Of a DNA stretch of 64,000 nt, positions 36,578-48,395 are shown piece after piece. The DNA lies in assembly GCA_024803745.1 (NCBI GenBank), contig JANJXV010000025.1, positions 22,393,110 through 22,457,109 of the forward strand, written 5' to 3'. The notes under the pieces are model-generated. The model worked only from the letters and a program-made list of their open reading frames with translations. It searched no databases and was not told the origin of the DNA. Numbering within the stretch: position 1 is the first letter of the stretch; each line of letters starts with the position of its first letter. Source of the DNA: Megascapheus bottae (Eukaryota > Chordata > Mammalia > Rodentia > Geomyidae). The translations under genes were made by a program, and so were the position numbers.

Positions 36578-37563
36578 TGTGTGAGTCCTAGGTCTTGAAC
36601 TCAGGGCCTGAGCACTGTCCTTGAACACTTTTTGCTCAAGGCTATTGCTCTGTCACCTGAGCCACAGTGCCACTTGTGGCTTTTTCTATGTATGTGGTAT
36701 GGAGGAATCAAACCTAGGGCTTCATGCATGTTAGGCCAGCACTCTACCACTAACTAGGCCTGGCTCCAGGCCCTGAAAGGTTTTTTTTGTTTGTTTTGTT
36801 ATGTTTTTTTCAATGCCTGTAATTCTAACTACTGAGGAAGCTGAGCTCTGAGGACCAGAGCCAGCTCAGGCAGATAAGAGCTATGAGGCTCTTATCTTCA
36901 AATTAACCACCAAAAGGATGGTGGCGGTACTGGGGCTCAAGTGGTAGAATGCTAGCCTTGAGCAAAACAAAAAACTCAGAGGTAGCACCCAGTCCTTCAA
37001 TTCAAGCCCCAGGATCGACACAAAAATAAAAACAAAAATAAGTAAGGATACAATACATCCATAATCTAGATTTCTGTTTTCTTTGAAGTATCAGAACAGC
37101 TAGCTTCTTTGGAGCCCACACGCCCAGGCAAGAACAGTATCATTATGGGATGGTAGCCCCTTTCCCATACATCCTTAGTTTGCCAGGCTCCCAGCCTCAC
37201 AAAAGGCCCTCTTACCAGGAATGGTGGCTCACACCTGTAACCTTAGCTACTCAGGAGGCTGAGATCTGAGGATCAAGGTTCAAAGCCAGCCCACGCACAA
37301 AAGAACCTGAGACTGGGGCTAGGAGTTTGGCCTAGTGGTAGAGTGCTTGCCTAGCATGCACGAAGACCCAGGTTCAATTCCTCAGTACCATATACATAGG
37401 AAAAAAAAAAAAAAGAACCTGAGACTTCTATCTCTAATTAACCTCTAGAAAACCGGAAGTGGGGCTCGGCTCAAGGATACCGCCTTGAGCTGAAGAGCTT
37501 AGGGCCAGTGCCCAGGTCAACTTCAACCCCATGACCCACAAAAAAAAGAAAGAAAGAAAGAAA

Positions 37564-37608
<45 letters not shown>

Positions 37609-40067
37609 AGAAAGAAAGAAAGACCCTCTTTACTCAGTAAGCCCTCTTCCCTGGCCTTGGTGAGTACCTGCAAACTAAGGCCCATTATTTCAGTTTTACA
37701 GACCGTGAGGCAGAAATCCCATGATCACGAGTTGATTCAAGAACACACAGCTCGGATAAGGATGGTGGCTTATGACTGCAGTCTCAGCTATATGGGAGGC
37801 CAGGTTTGTGCCTAGTCCAAGAAAAACACTACAGTGACACCCTTCTCAACCAACAAGCTGGGTGTGGTGGGATATACCTGTGATAACAGCTACAGGGAGG
37901 CAGTAGGTAGGAGGACTGTGGTCTGAGGCAGGCCCTGGGAAAACAAGTGCAAGACCCTATCTGAAAAATAAAGTTAAAAGGGCTGGCGGTATGGCTCAGT
38001 GATAAATGCACCTACCTGACAAACTCTACCCCCACAAAAATAAAATGAAATCAGACGATTCTCAAACCCTTTACCTACCAGGCATTATTACCAGAGGGAA
38101 GCCAGAGCAGCGGGGAGGAGGGGCAAGAGCCTTGAAGCTTCCTGGGCCTCCCCAGATCCGCCCCCCAGCCCACCAGGCCCTCACCATCTGCAGCTGCACG
38201 CGCTCCTGGGCCTGGCTCACGGTGCCCTGCAGGGTCCGGAGCAGCTGCTCTGAGTTCTGGACCTGGGCCAGGAGCACCTGCATCTAGGAATGGAAGGAGG
38301 CAGGGAGATCAGCGGACCCTGAGGGGGCAGCAGGCGGCCAGAGGCCAGGCAGGGGCCGGAGCAGAGCTGGACTCACCTGCTTGGCACAGTCCTCGTTACT
38401 CCGCCGCAGGCCCTCCTGCAGCTCATCCCGCTGCCGGCTGACAGCTTCCAGGTCTTTCTGCAGCTGCCGCCCCTGCCACAAACCTCTGCTTCAGTCTCCA
38501 GGTTCCACCTGTCCCCCCTCCCCCCAAGGGTGGCTATGCCATGAGGCCTGCATTGTTTGCCAGGAGTGTGGAGTGTCACCTTCATTACCACAACAGCCAA
38601 TCGCAAGCCCTGCCCAGGCTCCCTTCCAAAGTGGGTGTCAAGTCCACAGCTCCTCTTGTCTCCTTACCACCTCCTGCTCGCGTCTCTACCTCTCACTTTA
38701 AGTGTGTCTCTTTCTCTTGATAGTACCGGGAAATGAACCACAATCTTGAATGCCTAAGCAAAATTCTACCACACGAGCCAGAAGCTGGTGGCATTGCAGC
38801 GACTCGGGAGGCTGAAATCTGAGGATTGAGGATTGAAGCCAGCCCAGCAGAAAAGTACATGAGACGTTTACCTCCACTTAACCAGAAAAAAAAGGCAGAC
38901 ATGGAGCTGTGAAAGCGCCCCCTGACTAGCAAGCAAGAGGCCCTGAGTTTCAAACCCTAGAATTGCCCTTTCTCCCTCAAAACACCTCTTTCCCCCATCC
39001 AGGTCTCAGCCCCAATCTCTGCTGGTCTCTCATTTTGCCAGTTTTTCTCACCTCTTCCATTTTCTTTGTGGTGGAGCTGGGACTGTATCCAGGGCCTCAC
39101 ATGTTAGGTATGCTCTTTACCCCCGTGCCCTTGCCTTTCCAGTTCTGCTGTGGGCATCTCACCCCATGACACTGCCTCTCAAGTCTGTCTGTACCCCTCT
39201 TCCTCCCCTGAGAGCACTGCTCTCCTGCCCTGGCACCCGGCTCTTGCTCTAGCACTGGCTCTAGACTCATCCAGGGAAGGCTGGATGCCCACAAGCTCCT
39301 TGCCCAGTCCACGCACCTCCACCTGCAGCTGCTCCCACTGAGTGTCTGGCACCAGCTGGTACCCAGGAGGGGGCAGGTAGATGCCCTCAGGGACCAGGGT
39401 GCCAGTAGACACCAGAGAGGCCGTCTCCTCCTGCTCTGGGCTCAGGCCCTGGCGTCCACGGGGCAGGGAGGCGCTGCTGCCGGCCCCGCCCAGGGAGAAG
39501 GAGGTGATGGACGCGCTGTCATCACAGTTGTGGGCGAAGGCCTCGGCTGCAGGGCCCCCATCTCCGCTCAGCTCTTCCAGAGGTTCCAGTGGGGGAGATG
39601 GGTTTCGGGACAGGGGCAGCGACTCTGCAGAGCTATGCAGGGCAGAGGGTGGCCGGGGGCGTCTCTAGGGAATGATGCAGGGAAGAGGCTGAGGGCAGCA
39701 TACTGGGGTGCCCTCCTCCCCTTGGCACCCCGGGGGCTCCCCCTCACCTGGATCTCCTGGATCAGCTCCTCCGCCTTCAGCAGCTTCGTCTTCAGCTCCT
39801 GGATCTCCTGCTCCATGGGCAGGACGATCTCCCGCAGCTTCTCTGAGTCCTCGTGGGCCTGAGAAGGATGGGGTGAGCAATGACCCAGACCCTCAGGGCT
39901 GCCTGGGCTTTCCCTCAGCCCCGCAGCTCTTGGAACCTTCCTGGACTTTTTGTCTGCCCCAGTTTTAGGGCTGGTGGGCCTTGCTCCAGGGCCAAAGTCA
40001 GGAAAGGGTTTTGTCTCCTTGTGGCTCTTGCCCTCTTACAAACCATACCTTTCTTCCATAACATCCA

Positions 40068-40156
<89 letters not shown>

Positions 40157-42756
40157 CGTGCGCGCATGCAAAGCTAAATTTTCAATCACCCACCACCAAT
40201 CCTCATCTTCCTCATTCAGGTCATAAGGAAAAGGCTGACCATTTTCTTTCTGTCTCTTTCTAAACTTGGGAACCTGTTGAACTTGCAGAGTCAACAGTCT
40301 CTGGACCTCTCCCCTTGGCTCCTCTAACTCACAGAGTCAATGCCAAACCAATCCCCCAGCCACCCAGGTCCCAGAGGCAAGAAACTGCTAGTCATTCTCT
40401 ACCTGCCACCGCCCCACGCTGCTTCCACCCCTTGAGTCACTGAGACTCCTACACAAGCTCATTTAACCCCCAAGTGTACAGAGAGAGAGCCGGGTCTACT
40501 TCAAGTCCGGGAATTTGTTCTATGAACACATGGTGACTCCAGAAGGAGCTCCAGACTACTGCTCTTTCCGGGGCTCCAGAGGGGCTGTGCCTGAGCCACA
40601 CCCCTTCATTTGCCATCCAGGGAAAGGAAGGACCCTTGCAGTACAACAGCCAAGAGCAGGAATGTGGAGAGGAAGCCTCTCCTTTCTTGGACCCCTATTT
40701 TGATTTCTGCCTTTTCATTTTTGTAATATTACCAGGGCTTGAACTCAGGGCCTGGGTGCTGTCCCTGAGCTTTTCTTTTCTTTTTTTTTTTGGCTAGTGT
40801 TCTACTACTTGAGCCACAGCTCCACTTCCTGCTTTTTGGTGGTTAGAGATAAAAGTCTCATGGAGCTGGATGCTGGTGGCTCATGCCTGTAATCCTAGCT
40901 GCTCAGGAGGCTGAGATCTGAGGATCACTGTTCCAAGCCAGCTTGGGAAGAAAAGTCCACGAGACTCTTTTCTCCAATTAGCCAACAGAGAGCTGGGCCG
41001 TGGAGGTGTGGCTCAAGTGAGGAAGTACCAGCACTAAGCAGAAAAAGTCAAGTGAGAGGTGAGATCCTGAATTTGAGACCCAGTGCCAGAACAATAACAA
41101 AGAACGCAAACTTTAGAATCACACTGCCTAGAGTTTTAAAATCTCAACTGTGTTCCTTTTTCATTGCAGAGGCTGGAGAATCACTGGACCTTTCTTACCC
41201 ATCTTGTGCAATGGACCTGTGTAATATACCGCCCCCCCCCCCCCAGTCTCCACACAGAGCAGTCAGGGGAGAACAGGCATACTGAGCCCCTGGCACCTCT
41301 ATGTCTAACCTTGCTTTTGGAGGACAAAGGGCAAACCAAGTCCTTCTCAAGTACCTGGTTACATAGTAGAACTGTGTTCCACCAGTAATGGACAATAAGA
41401 TGCCCCCATTCCTCACTGCAAATGCTGTTGGGGGGGAGGGGAGGGCATCCTACCTTTTCCATCTGCTTCTCCAAGGAGTCCAGGGGATGGGCACGGGCCA
41501 GCAGCTGCTTGAGGTGGCCTAACTCCCGCTCCTTCTCCTCCCTGTCCTGCTGCTGCTGCTGCCGCTCCTGCTTCAAGGCTGCAATCTGGGCCTCGTAGCT
41601 GCTGATGGACTCTGTAGGCAGGAAGGGTGGGTGCTCAGTGCACTGCCTTTCCCTGCTACCAGATCTGCAGTGGTGCCACATGGGCTGGGAGAGGGCACTG
41701 GCAAACCCTCAGCTTCTCAGAGATGACAACGCGGGAACGTGAGTGAATACCAGGCTGTTACAAGATGACTCAAAAGGATGGAGGTAATGTGACAGTCCAG
41801 GTACATAGGAGGGGTTTGGCTGCACAATATGTCTCTAAGGTGAATTCTATCAAAGAAGTGGTCCCTGAACCAGGTGCTAGGGATTCATGCCTGTAATCCT
41901 AGCTATTCAGAGATCTGAGTATCACAGGTTGAAGCCAGCTTGCACAGGAAAGTCCCTGAGTCTCTTATTTCCAATAAACTACCCCCCCCAAAAAAAATCT
42001 GGAAGTGAGGCTATGGCTTAAGTAGTAGAGAGCTAGTCTTGAGCAAAATGAAGTTCAGAGACAGTGCCCAGCAGAAATAAAAGTCAGTAGAAACATTGGA
42101 AAAAGGTGATTTACAAACTGTCCAATTGATCACATGACAGAGTTTAAGACATGATGGTTATTCCTACTAAGATATACCAGCAATAATCAGCATTTGATAA
42201 TACAATTATTGCTGCAGGCTCTGGAAATTCAGAGGTTCACCACACACAGAAAACACCAGGGCATGAGTGAGGATACAGTGGAGGAGAATCCCCAGCTGTA
42301 GATCCTTCTGGGAGCCCTGTTCTGCCAGGTGGGTCAGGAGAGGGCGCTAGCTAGACGTGAAATAGGGAAGGAAATAGGCAGGGCTAACAGGACTATCATC
42401 AGCAGTCCTTAAGGTGGGAAAGTAGCTGATTCATCCGGGCATAGAGTCATGAGAAAAGTGTACAAGCCCAAGCAAGTACCTAAGAGACGCCGAGAAGGGT
42501 AAAGAGAGTGACAGTAGTTCCCAAGGCCTTCAATGCCAGGACATGAGGTTTGGAATTCATCTTACCTATCAGCAGCAGGTAGAGGTGATGTTGGATGGAA
42601 CATGAATATTTTGGTGTTTGTGCAAATGTTTGTCTTAACATACTAAAGTCAGATGGACAGTTTCCATTGATAGGCTGCCTGGGTTCAAATCTAAAAGCAT
42701 GGGTTCAAATCTAGGCAAAGCATGGCAGTGCATACTAAGGCCAGCCCTAGACAAAA

Positions 42757-42799
<43 letters not shown>

Positions 42800-43849
42800 A
42801 AAACAGAAGACATTATCCAGAAAGTAACTAAAGCAACACTGATCAAGATTCGTTGTATTCATATTGAATTGAAATCCCTTTGTACAACTACTTAAGCTGT
42901 CTAAAAATATAATTTGTAGCCAGGTACTGGTGGCTCATGGCTGTAATCTTAGCTCCTCAGGAGGCTGAGATCTGAGGATCATGGTTTGAAGCCAGCCTGA
43001 GTAGAAAAGTCTATGAAACTCTTTATCACTAATAAACTACTCAGAGCAATCGGGAAATGATGCTGTGGCTTAAGTGGCAGAGTTCTAGTCCTGAGCACAA
43101 AATGGCTCAGGGACAGTGCCCAGACCTTGACTTCAAGCCCCAGGACTGATTAAAACAAAAACAAAAACAACGTATTTTCCCTCCAAAAATAATTAAAACA
43201 AAAAAGACTTGGAGGTATTGTTCAAATAGTAAAGACCAGCCTATCAACACAAGTCCCTGAGTTCAGATCCCAGTACTTTCCAAGAAAAATAAATTTGCTT
43301 TTGGTCAGTGTTTGGGTTTGGACTCAGAGCCTAGGCACTGTTCCTGAGCTCTTTACCACTTTACCACTTCAAGCCACATTGCACACAGTGAGCTACTTCC
43401 AGTTTTCTGGTGGCTAACTGGAGATAACAAAAAGTCTCATAGACTTTATTGCCCAGGCTTGGCTTTGAACAGTTATCCTCAGATCTCAGCCTTCTGAGTT
43501 GCTAGGATTTCAAGAGAAAGCCACCAGCTTTTAGAGTAAACCTTGTAACTTATTTTTATAGCTCTTTGGTCCTCAGAGGTTTCTTTGTAAAATGGAGGTG
43601 GATAATTATTTCTAACTCATACTTTGTCACAAAGATTACACTCATAAAACACTTAGCTAGTAGCTCACTTCTGTAATCTTAGCTACTGAGGAGGCTGAGA
43701 TCTCATGATTTCAATTTTAAGCTAGCCCAAGCAGGCAATTCCATGAGATTCCCATCTCCAATTAACTACCAGAAAGCCTGAAGTAGAGCTGTGGTTCAAG
43801 TGGTAGAGCTCCAGTGCCCAGGCTTTGAGTTGAGGACAAGTACTAGCAT

Positions 43850-43882
<33 letters not shown>

Positions 43883-45586
43883 TCTACTTAAAATATATAT
43901 TGGGGCCGGGAGTTTGGCCTAGTAGTAAAGTGCTTGCCTAGCATGCACAAAGACCTGGGTTTGATTCCTCGGTACCACATACATAGACAAAAGCCAGAAG
44001 TGGTTCTGTGGCTCAAGTGGTAGAGCTCTAGCCTTGAGAAAGTCCAAGGACAGTGCTCAAGCCCTAAGTTCAACCCAGGGCTGGCAAAAATAAATAATAA
44101 TAAAAATAAATATTAAGGGTAAGAAGTCATATGTAGATGACTATATTGTACAAGTATGTGGACACCTGACAGTGTGATAAACAGTCCTAGAGAAGTTTGG
44201 AGGCAGGAGCAGTTGTTATAGGGGAAAAGCCATGGTGGGATGGGAATTTTAGGTAGTTTACTCTGGAAGCCAATGTCAAGATCACACTCAGAGGCTGTGA
44301 GGGGGGGACAGTAATCCTGGAGAGCTCAACAGCAGGGACGGGACTGCCATCTGCTTTAGAAACTCTGGCCTTTGCTTAGAGAAGCGGGCAGGAAACAGGA
44401 AAAAGAAGCTGAGGATCTGGGGTCAGGGGAGTTGGTATTTCCCAAGCAGAGAGGCCATAAAGTAGAAGAAGGAGGAGGGAGGTGCATGCAAGGAAAGGAA
44501 GGAAACCAGAGTGTTAGGCTAGGCCTGAGGTTGACTCTGCAGCCCAGACTAAATTGTGGCTGGTTCGGGGAACTAAGAAGTTTCTTGCTCATCTTCAGGG
44601 TTGATCAGTCATCAGTGAAAGACAAGAAATGAGAGAGCAAGGAAACAGGTAGAGGGTGGGAGCTAAACTTAGCTGTAACTGACAGCTGCTGACATGATAT
44701 AGAGTGTCTCTATGCAAATTGGAGGAGGGAACCCCTAACTCCAGTTCATTACCTACCTGACTCCTTTCTTGTCCTGTACTCCCTCTACGGGCTGACAGCA
44801 CGTCTGGAGGAGACCCTCCCCTCTCACCTTTCAGGATGGCTTGCAGCGAAGCCACCTCTTCTTGGCACTGCCGCTGTACTGCAGCCACTGCTTCGGCCTT
44901 CGTGCTCTCGCTCACCTCTGCCACAGCCTTCATGGTCTCCATTTCTGCCAGCGCACCTGCCAGCTCAGCCCGAAGCCGGCAGAGCTCACCTGATTTGCCT
45001 TCAATCTCTGACCCCTCCTGGAGCGGGGGGTCCAGTGCTGTGAAGGACAGGAATCAGAGCCTCTAGATCCCATTACTTCCCTTATTCCTAACACCCTAGT
45101 CATCGAATCGGCAAAATCAGCAAGTCTCACAACTCTTTCACAGACCCTGGCCCCGCCCCTCTCCCCTGGCCCCGCCCCTCTCCCCTGGCTCCGCCCCCTC
45201 AACTCTTTTCCCGCCATACTCTGCTTTATATTCTCTTTAGCCCGCCCCCTCCTTCGGCTTAGCCAATCGCCTTTCCTCGCTCGCGAACCCTCCCTTCTGG
45301 CGTCCCCGCCCCTTCCCACCTCACCCATTTCATCCCTTGGGCCTCAAGCTCCGCCCCTTACTCCTGCGGCTGAGGCCCCGCCTCCTCTCCCCCTTCGCCG
45401 GCGTGCCCCGCCTCTTTCCCCTGGATTCCCCCCCTTATCTCCTCCACTCGCCAGCTGCGGAGCTGGAACCCGCCTCAGGTCCAGCCGCCCCCCCGCCCCG
45501 CGTGCACGGACCCGCCCCGGCGTACCACTCCTCGGCCGTCTCAGTCGCCGGTCCTCTCCCGGAGCCTCGGACGCAGCTGCCGCCAT
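34007..45586 (-). CDS. RABEP2: Rabaptin, RAB GTPase-binding effector protein 2
   Basis: Coiled-coil effector of early-endosome Rab GTPases (rabaptin-5 family; acts with the Rab5 exchange factor rabaptin-5-associated complex). Thirteen exons on the minus strand: 45586-45526, 45037-44828, 41611-41454, 39858-39748, 39664-39317, 38472-38377, 38283-38185, 35765-35610, 35101-34924, 34799-34788, 34695-34640, 34401-34285 and 34108-34007. Together they give 567 aa (human 569). Heptad-rich coils cover residues about 30-185, then a Ser/Pro-rich linker, then coils from about 305 to the end (EAPLRDVRDIKDT). The start ATG sits in GTGATGGCGG, followed by MAAAASEAPGED. Exon 10 is 12 nt and the intron after exon 8 has a GC donor. 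Confidence 0.96.
34788..34799 (-). other. RABEP2: RABEP2 exon 10, 12-nt microexon
   Basis: Between ctcctgcag and gtgagt on the minus strand. It adds E-V-L-E plus one base, joining REEA of exon 9 to ASLCSLRTEVERLQQE of exon 11. The family sequence has a matching E-V-L-E-A-S-L segment, so the exon is needed. Confidence 0.9.
35608..35609 (-). other. RABEP2: RABEP2 GC splice donor
   Basis: Exon 8 ends CAG at 35610 and the intron begins GCAAGT. This is the usual context of GC-AG introns; no GT donor nearby keeps the frame to the exon 9 acceptor. Confidence 0.8.
35950..37540. repeat. SINE cluster in RABEP2 intron 7
   Basis: Type 2 (-) 35950-36150, B1-like (-) 36160-36268, type 2 (+) 36325-36500, (TG)n 36541-36583, type 1 (-) 36586-36776, type 2 (+) 36812-37030, and type 2 (+) 37212-37540 interrupted by an ID-like monomer at 37315-37412. 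Confidence 0.8.
37315..37412 (+). mobile_element. ID-like left monomer inserted alone
   Basis: The head unit of type 1 only, ending right after the tatacatagg segment in an A-run. It is flanked by direct repeats aagaacctgagact at 37301-37314 and 37413-37426, and it splits a type 2 SINE. Confidence 0.92.
37530..37623. repeat. (AAAG)n microsatellite
   Basis: A-rich tail of the preceding SINE expanded into about 20 AAAG units with two AAG interruptions. Confidence 0.93.
37624..38080. other. RABEP2 intron 7, weak SINE remnants
   Basis: 37755-37830 and 37855-37975 look like worn B1-type pieces, and 37980-38035 like an ID-type piece (ggcggtatggctcagtgataaatgcacc). No exon. Confidence 0.5.
38780..38960 (+). 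repeat. Type 2 SINE, sense, 5'-worn
   Basis: B1-like head from about 38785 (gaagctggtggcattgcagc) and a shortened right half, in RABEP2 intron 5. Confidence 0.65.
40071..40168. repeat. Long (TG)n with (CG)n end
   Basis: About 38 TG units followed by gcgcgcgcgtgcgcgcatgc, an unbroken alternating purine-pyrimidine tract in RABEP2 intron 3. Confidence 0.95.
40733..41090. repeat. Type 2 fragment (-) followed by type 2 SINE (+)
   Basis: 40733-40864 is the tail half in antisense and 40866-41090 is a sense element. This head-to-head pair could fold into a hairpin in the RNA. Confidence 0.75.
41868..44110. repeat. SINE cluster in RABEP2 intron 2
   Basis: Type 2 (+) 41868-42080, (AAAT)n 42757-42800, type 2 (+) 42917-43150, ID-like (+) 43200-43290, type 2 (-) 43305-43530, type 2 (+) 43655-43850 with (CA)n 43853-43880, and type 1 (+) 43903-44085. 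42081-42740 shows no recognised feature. Confidence 0.75.
44111..44827. other. RABEP2 intron 2, unique part
   Basis: Nothing recognised beyond the exon 2 donor at its upper edge (44827-44826). Confidence 0.5.
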
Positions 45587-46060
45587 CACCTCAGCTCAAA
45601 CGGCGGATTTCCGCACTCCCTGATGACGGCGCGGCCCGCTTCCGGGTCCTGTCGGCTGTTTCCGGACCCGCTCGGCTGTTTCCGGCTCGGCCGGGCTCCG
45701 AAGCTGCGGACTGCCGAGCGCCTCCGGAAGTTCCCGAGTGGATCCTGAGCCTCGGCTCCGAGGCCACGCCTCTCCCGGACTGTGCGGACGCCGGGGCCGG
45801 TGCTGAGCTCTTCCTGGCTTGGCTCCGCGTCCCCGGAGGCTCCGATCCCACGACACCTCGGCGGAGACCTCGGGTGGGGAGCACGGAACGCGAGCTCGCC
45901 CTCCCTCCCTTCTCCTCCGGGAGCCAACCCGCGACCGCCCGGCCGCCCTTCCGCCGAGCCCGGCTCAGGTTACAGCCGGCGGTGTGTGGCCCGGGCTCCC
46001 GCCGCTGCCCCCGCCCCCCGCCCGCGCCGAGCGGCCCTGGGGTCAGGGCCGGATCCGCTT
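45130..46060 (-). promoter_or_regulatory. RABEP2: CpG island and RABEP2 promoter
   Basis: Dense CpG over exon 1 and on both sides. Upstream of the start codon are four ETS-type cores (TTCCGG at 45640, 45660 and 45680; CCGGAA at 45724). Downstream, in intron 1, lies a triple GC-box repeat (45146-45202). No TATA box. The TSS is probably within about 45600-45700. The long plus-strand open frame here is compositional. Confidence 0.8.
45146..45202. repeat. Three tandem 19-bp GC-box units
   Basis: CCTGGCCCCGCCCCTCTCC starts at 45146 and 45165, with a slightly changed third copy at 45184. Each contains CCGCCCC. Confidence 0.93.
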
Positions 46061-46600
46061 CCCTTTTTCTGGGTGCCTCGGAGTCCCCGTAGTCAGCTAC
46101 ACACCCATCCGCACTGGATGTCGCCTCCTGCTAATCGCCCCAGGGGCTCTCCAGTCCTGCCTCGGCTTGGGACCCGGGTCAGGCTCTCCCTAGCGATGCC
46201 CTTTCGCCTGGCACCGTGACTGCCAATTCAGACAAGTGCCCCAGCCCGCATTCCCCTCCCCCCCAAACCGGTTTTCTTTTCGAGAGGATGGTCTGGAGCC
46301 TGGGCGTCCTTGATTTCCGCCTGACTTCCAGAAAGTCTAAACTACACCTGCAGTACACTGAGTATTCCTGGAGGCATTTTCTCCTCCTGTCCCATCGCCT
46401 CAGCACTGTGGCCCCCCCTGAATGTCCACAATGCTCTCAGCCCCACTCCTTAACTCCTTGCCGGACTAAATATAAGATCGTTCAAAGCAGCTGGAGCCAT
46501 CTTTATAAAACATACTATCTCATCCTTTCTAGTTCTCAGGGTGAAAATGAGAACAGGTCACTGATAATCGGGTAGCCAGTGTGCTCATGAAAAGGTGTGC
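46061..46600. other. RABEP2-CD19 intergenic, proximal part
   Basis: Falls out of the CpG island. No gene, repeat or clear regulatory site recognised. Confidence 0.5.
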
Positions 46601-46602
46601 AA

Positions 46603-46950
46603 AGCCGGGCACGATGGCTCAAGCCTGTAATCGTAGCTGAGTTCTGAGGATCGAGGTTTAGAAACCAGCTGGGGCACAAAAGTCCTGACAGCCTTATCTC
46701 TAACTAACCAGCAAAAAGGCGGAAATAGAGGTGTAGCTCAAGTGGTGGAGCGCCAGTCTTGAATGAGAAGAATGTGGGTGCTGGGGATGTGGCTTTCCTA
46801 GCATGTATGAAACCCTGGGTTCAATTCCTCAGTACCACATAAAACCAGAAGTGGTGATTGTGGCTCGCATTAGAGTACTAGCCTTAAGCAAAACAAGCTC
46901 CGGGACAGTGCTCAGACCCTGGAGTTCAAGCCCCAGGACTGGCAAACAAA
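46603..46950 (+). repeat. Type 2 then type 1 SINE, sense
   Basis: 46603-46765 is type 2 (head gggcacgatggctcaagcctgtaatc). 46772-46950 is type 1. Confidence 0.8.
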
Positions 46951-46984
46951 CAAACAAAAAGAACCCTTTGACAGTTAAGAGTTA

Positions 46985-47315
46985 AAGGCTTTTAAGTAAA
47001 CACTTTGTTCTTAATCATTCTAGGTGTTACACTTTTACTATTTGGGCTCAGGGTCTCTAAGACTGACCTGTAACTTTAAACATTTGATCATTTTGGGGCA
47101 TCCCTATTAGGAAACAATGTATCCAGCCACAAAACATGTTTATCCTTGATATTCAGAAGCAGTGTATTTAGAAGCAAAGAAGATAGGGCTTCTATGTCTC
47201 TAGATACATTGTTTCTGAATTACGGGCTATTTACCATGCACCATTTTGCCTCTATCCTGCCTCACTAAGAAAGAAGTAAAACATAAACTTGAGGTCAACA
47301 AAGCATTCAGGAAGC
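46985..47315. other. Intergenic, AT-rich
   Basis: No repeat or gene recognised. Confidence 0.5.
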
Positions 47316-47317
47316 CG

Positions 47318-48395
47318 GGAGGGTGGCCTAGTGGTAGAATTCTCTCCTTGCATACAGGTCGCCCTGGGTTCGATTCCTCAGTACCACATACACAGAAAAA
47401 AAAAAACTGAAAGTGGCGCTGTGGCTCAAGTGGCAGAGTGCTAGACTTGAGCAAAAAGTGTCCAAGGACAGTGCCCAGACCCTGAGTTCAAGCCCCACCA
47501 CTGGCAAAAACAAAACAAACAATTCAGGTTCTCAGGGTTGGGTTTCCAGAGGAAGTACAATGTGAGCTGAAAACTAAATGATGATGAGCTGGGTACCTGT
47601 GGCTCCCAACTATAATACTAGCTACAAATCAGACGCCTGTGACTCATACCTGTAATCCTAATCACTCAGGAGACTAAGATCTGAGGATCACAGTTCAAAG
47701 CCAGCCTGGGCAGGAAAGACTGTGAGACTCTTTATCTTGAATTAACCACCAGAAAACCAAAAGTGGCACTAAGGTTAAAAGTAGTAGAACTCTAGCCTCC
47801 AGCTGAAGAGCTCAGGGACAGCACCAAGGCCCAGAGTTCAAGCCCCATAACCAACAAAAATAAACTAAGTATGTAGGAGGCTGAGATCTGATGAACATGG
47901 TTTGAAGTCAGTCAGGGCAGAAAAGTCCATGGAACTCTTATCATTAATTAAGCATCAGAAAGCCAGAAGTGGAGCTGTAGCTTAAGTGGTAGAGTGCAAC
48001 CTTTAGCACAAAAGCACAAGCAGCAGAGCCCTGAGTTCAAACCCCAGTACTGGCATATCCTCCTCCCTCCCTCCCAAAAAAGGGCAGGAGTGGGGAGTGG
48101 TTGTGAGGAAAACGGATTAAATGGTATACTGCTTTCGTAACTAGTGGGAGATCTTGAGTTCAAACTTCAGTACTACATCACAGAAAGAACAAAAGGAAGG
48201 GCTGGGAGTTTGGCCTAGTGGTTAAAGTGCTTGCCTAGCATGCATGAAGACCCAGGTTTGATTCCTCAGTACCACATACATAGAAAAAAAGCCAGAAGTG
48301 GTGCTGAGGCTCAAGTGGTAGAGCTCTAGCCTTGAGACAGCCCAGGGTCAGTGCTCAGGCCCTGAGTTCAAGCCCAGGACTGGCAAAAAAAAAAA
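47318..48395 (+). repeat. Four sense SINEs
   Basis: Type 1 47318-47515, type 2 47630-47862, type 2 47870-48060, and type 1 48200-48395 with a poly(A) end. Confidence 0.82.

Noticed and set aside
45587..45589. Start of RABEP2 one codon earlier
   Set aside because: That codon is GTG; the first ATG is at 45586-45584 and gives the family-like MAAAA start.
45337..46092. 251-codon plus-strand open frame opposite RABEP2 exon 1
   Set aside because: Composition effect of the RABEP2 CpG island; no domain and it overlaps the promoter and exon 1 of a real gene.
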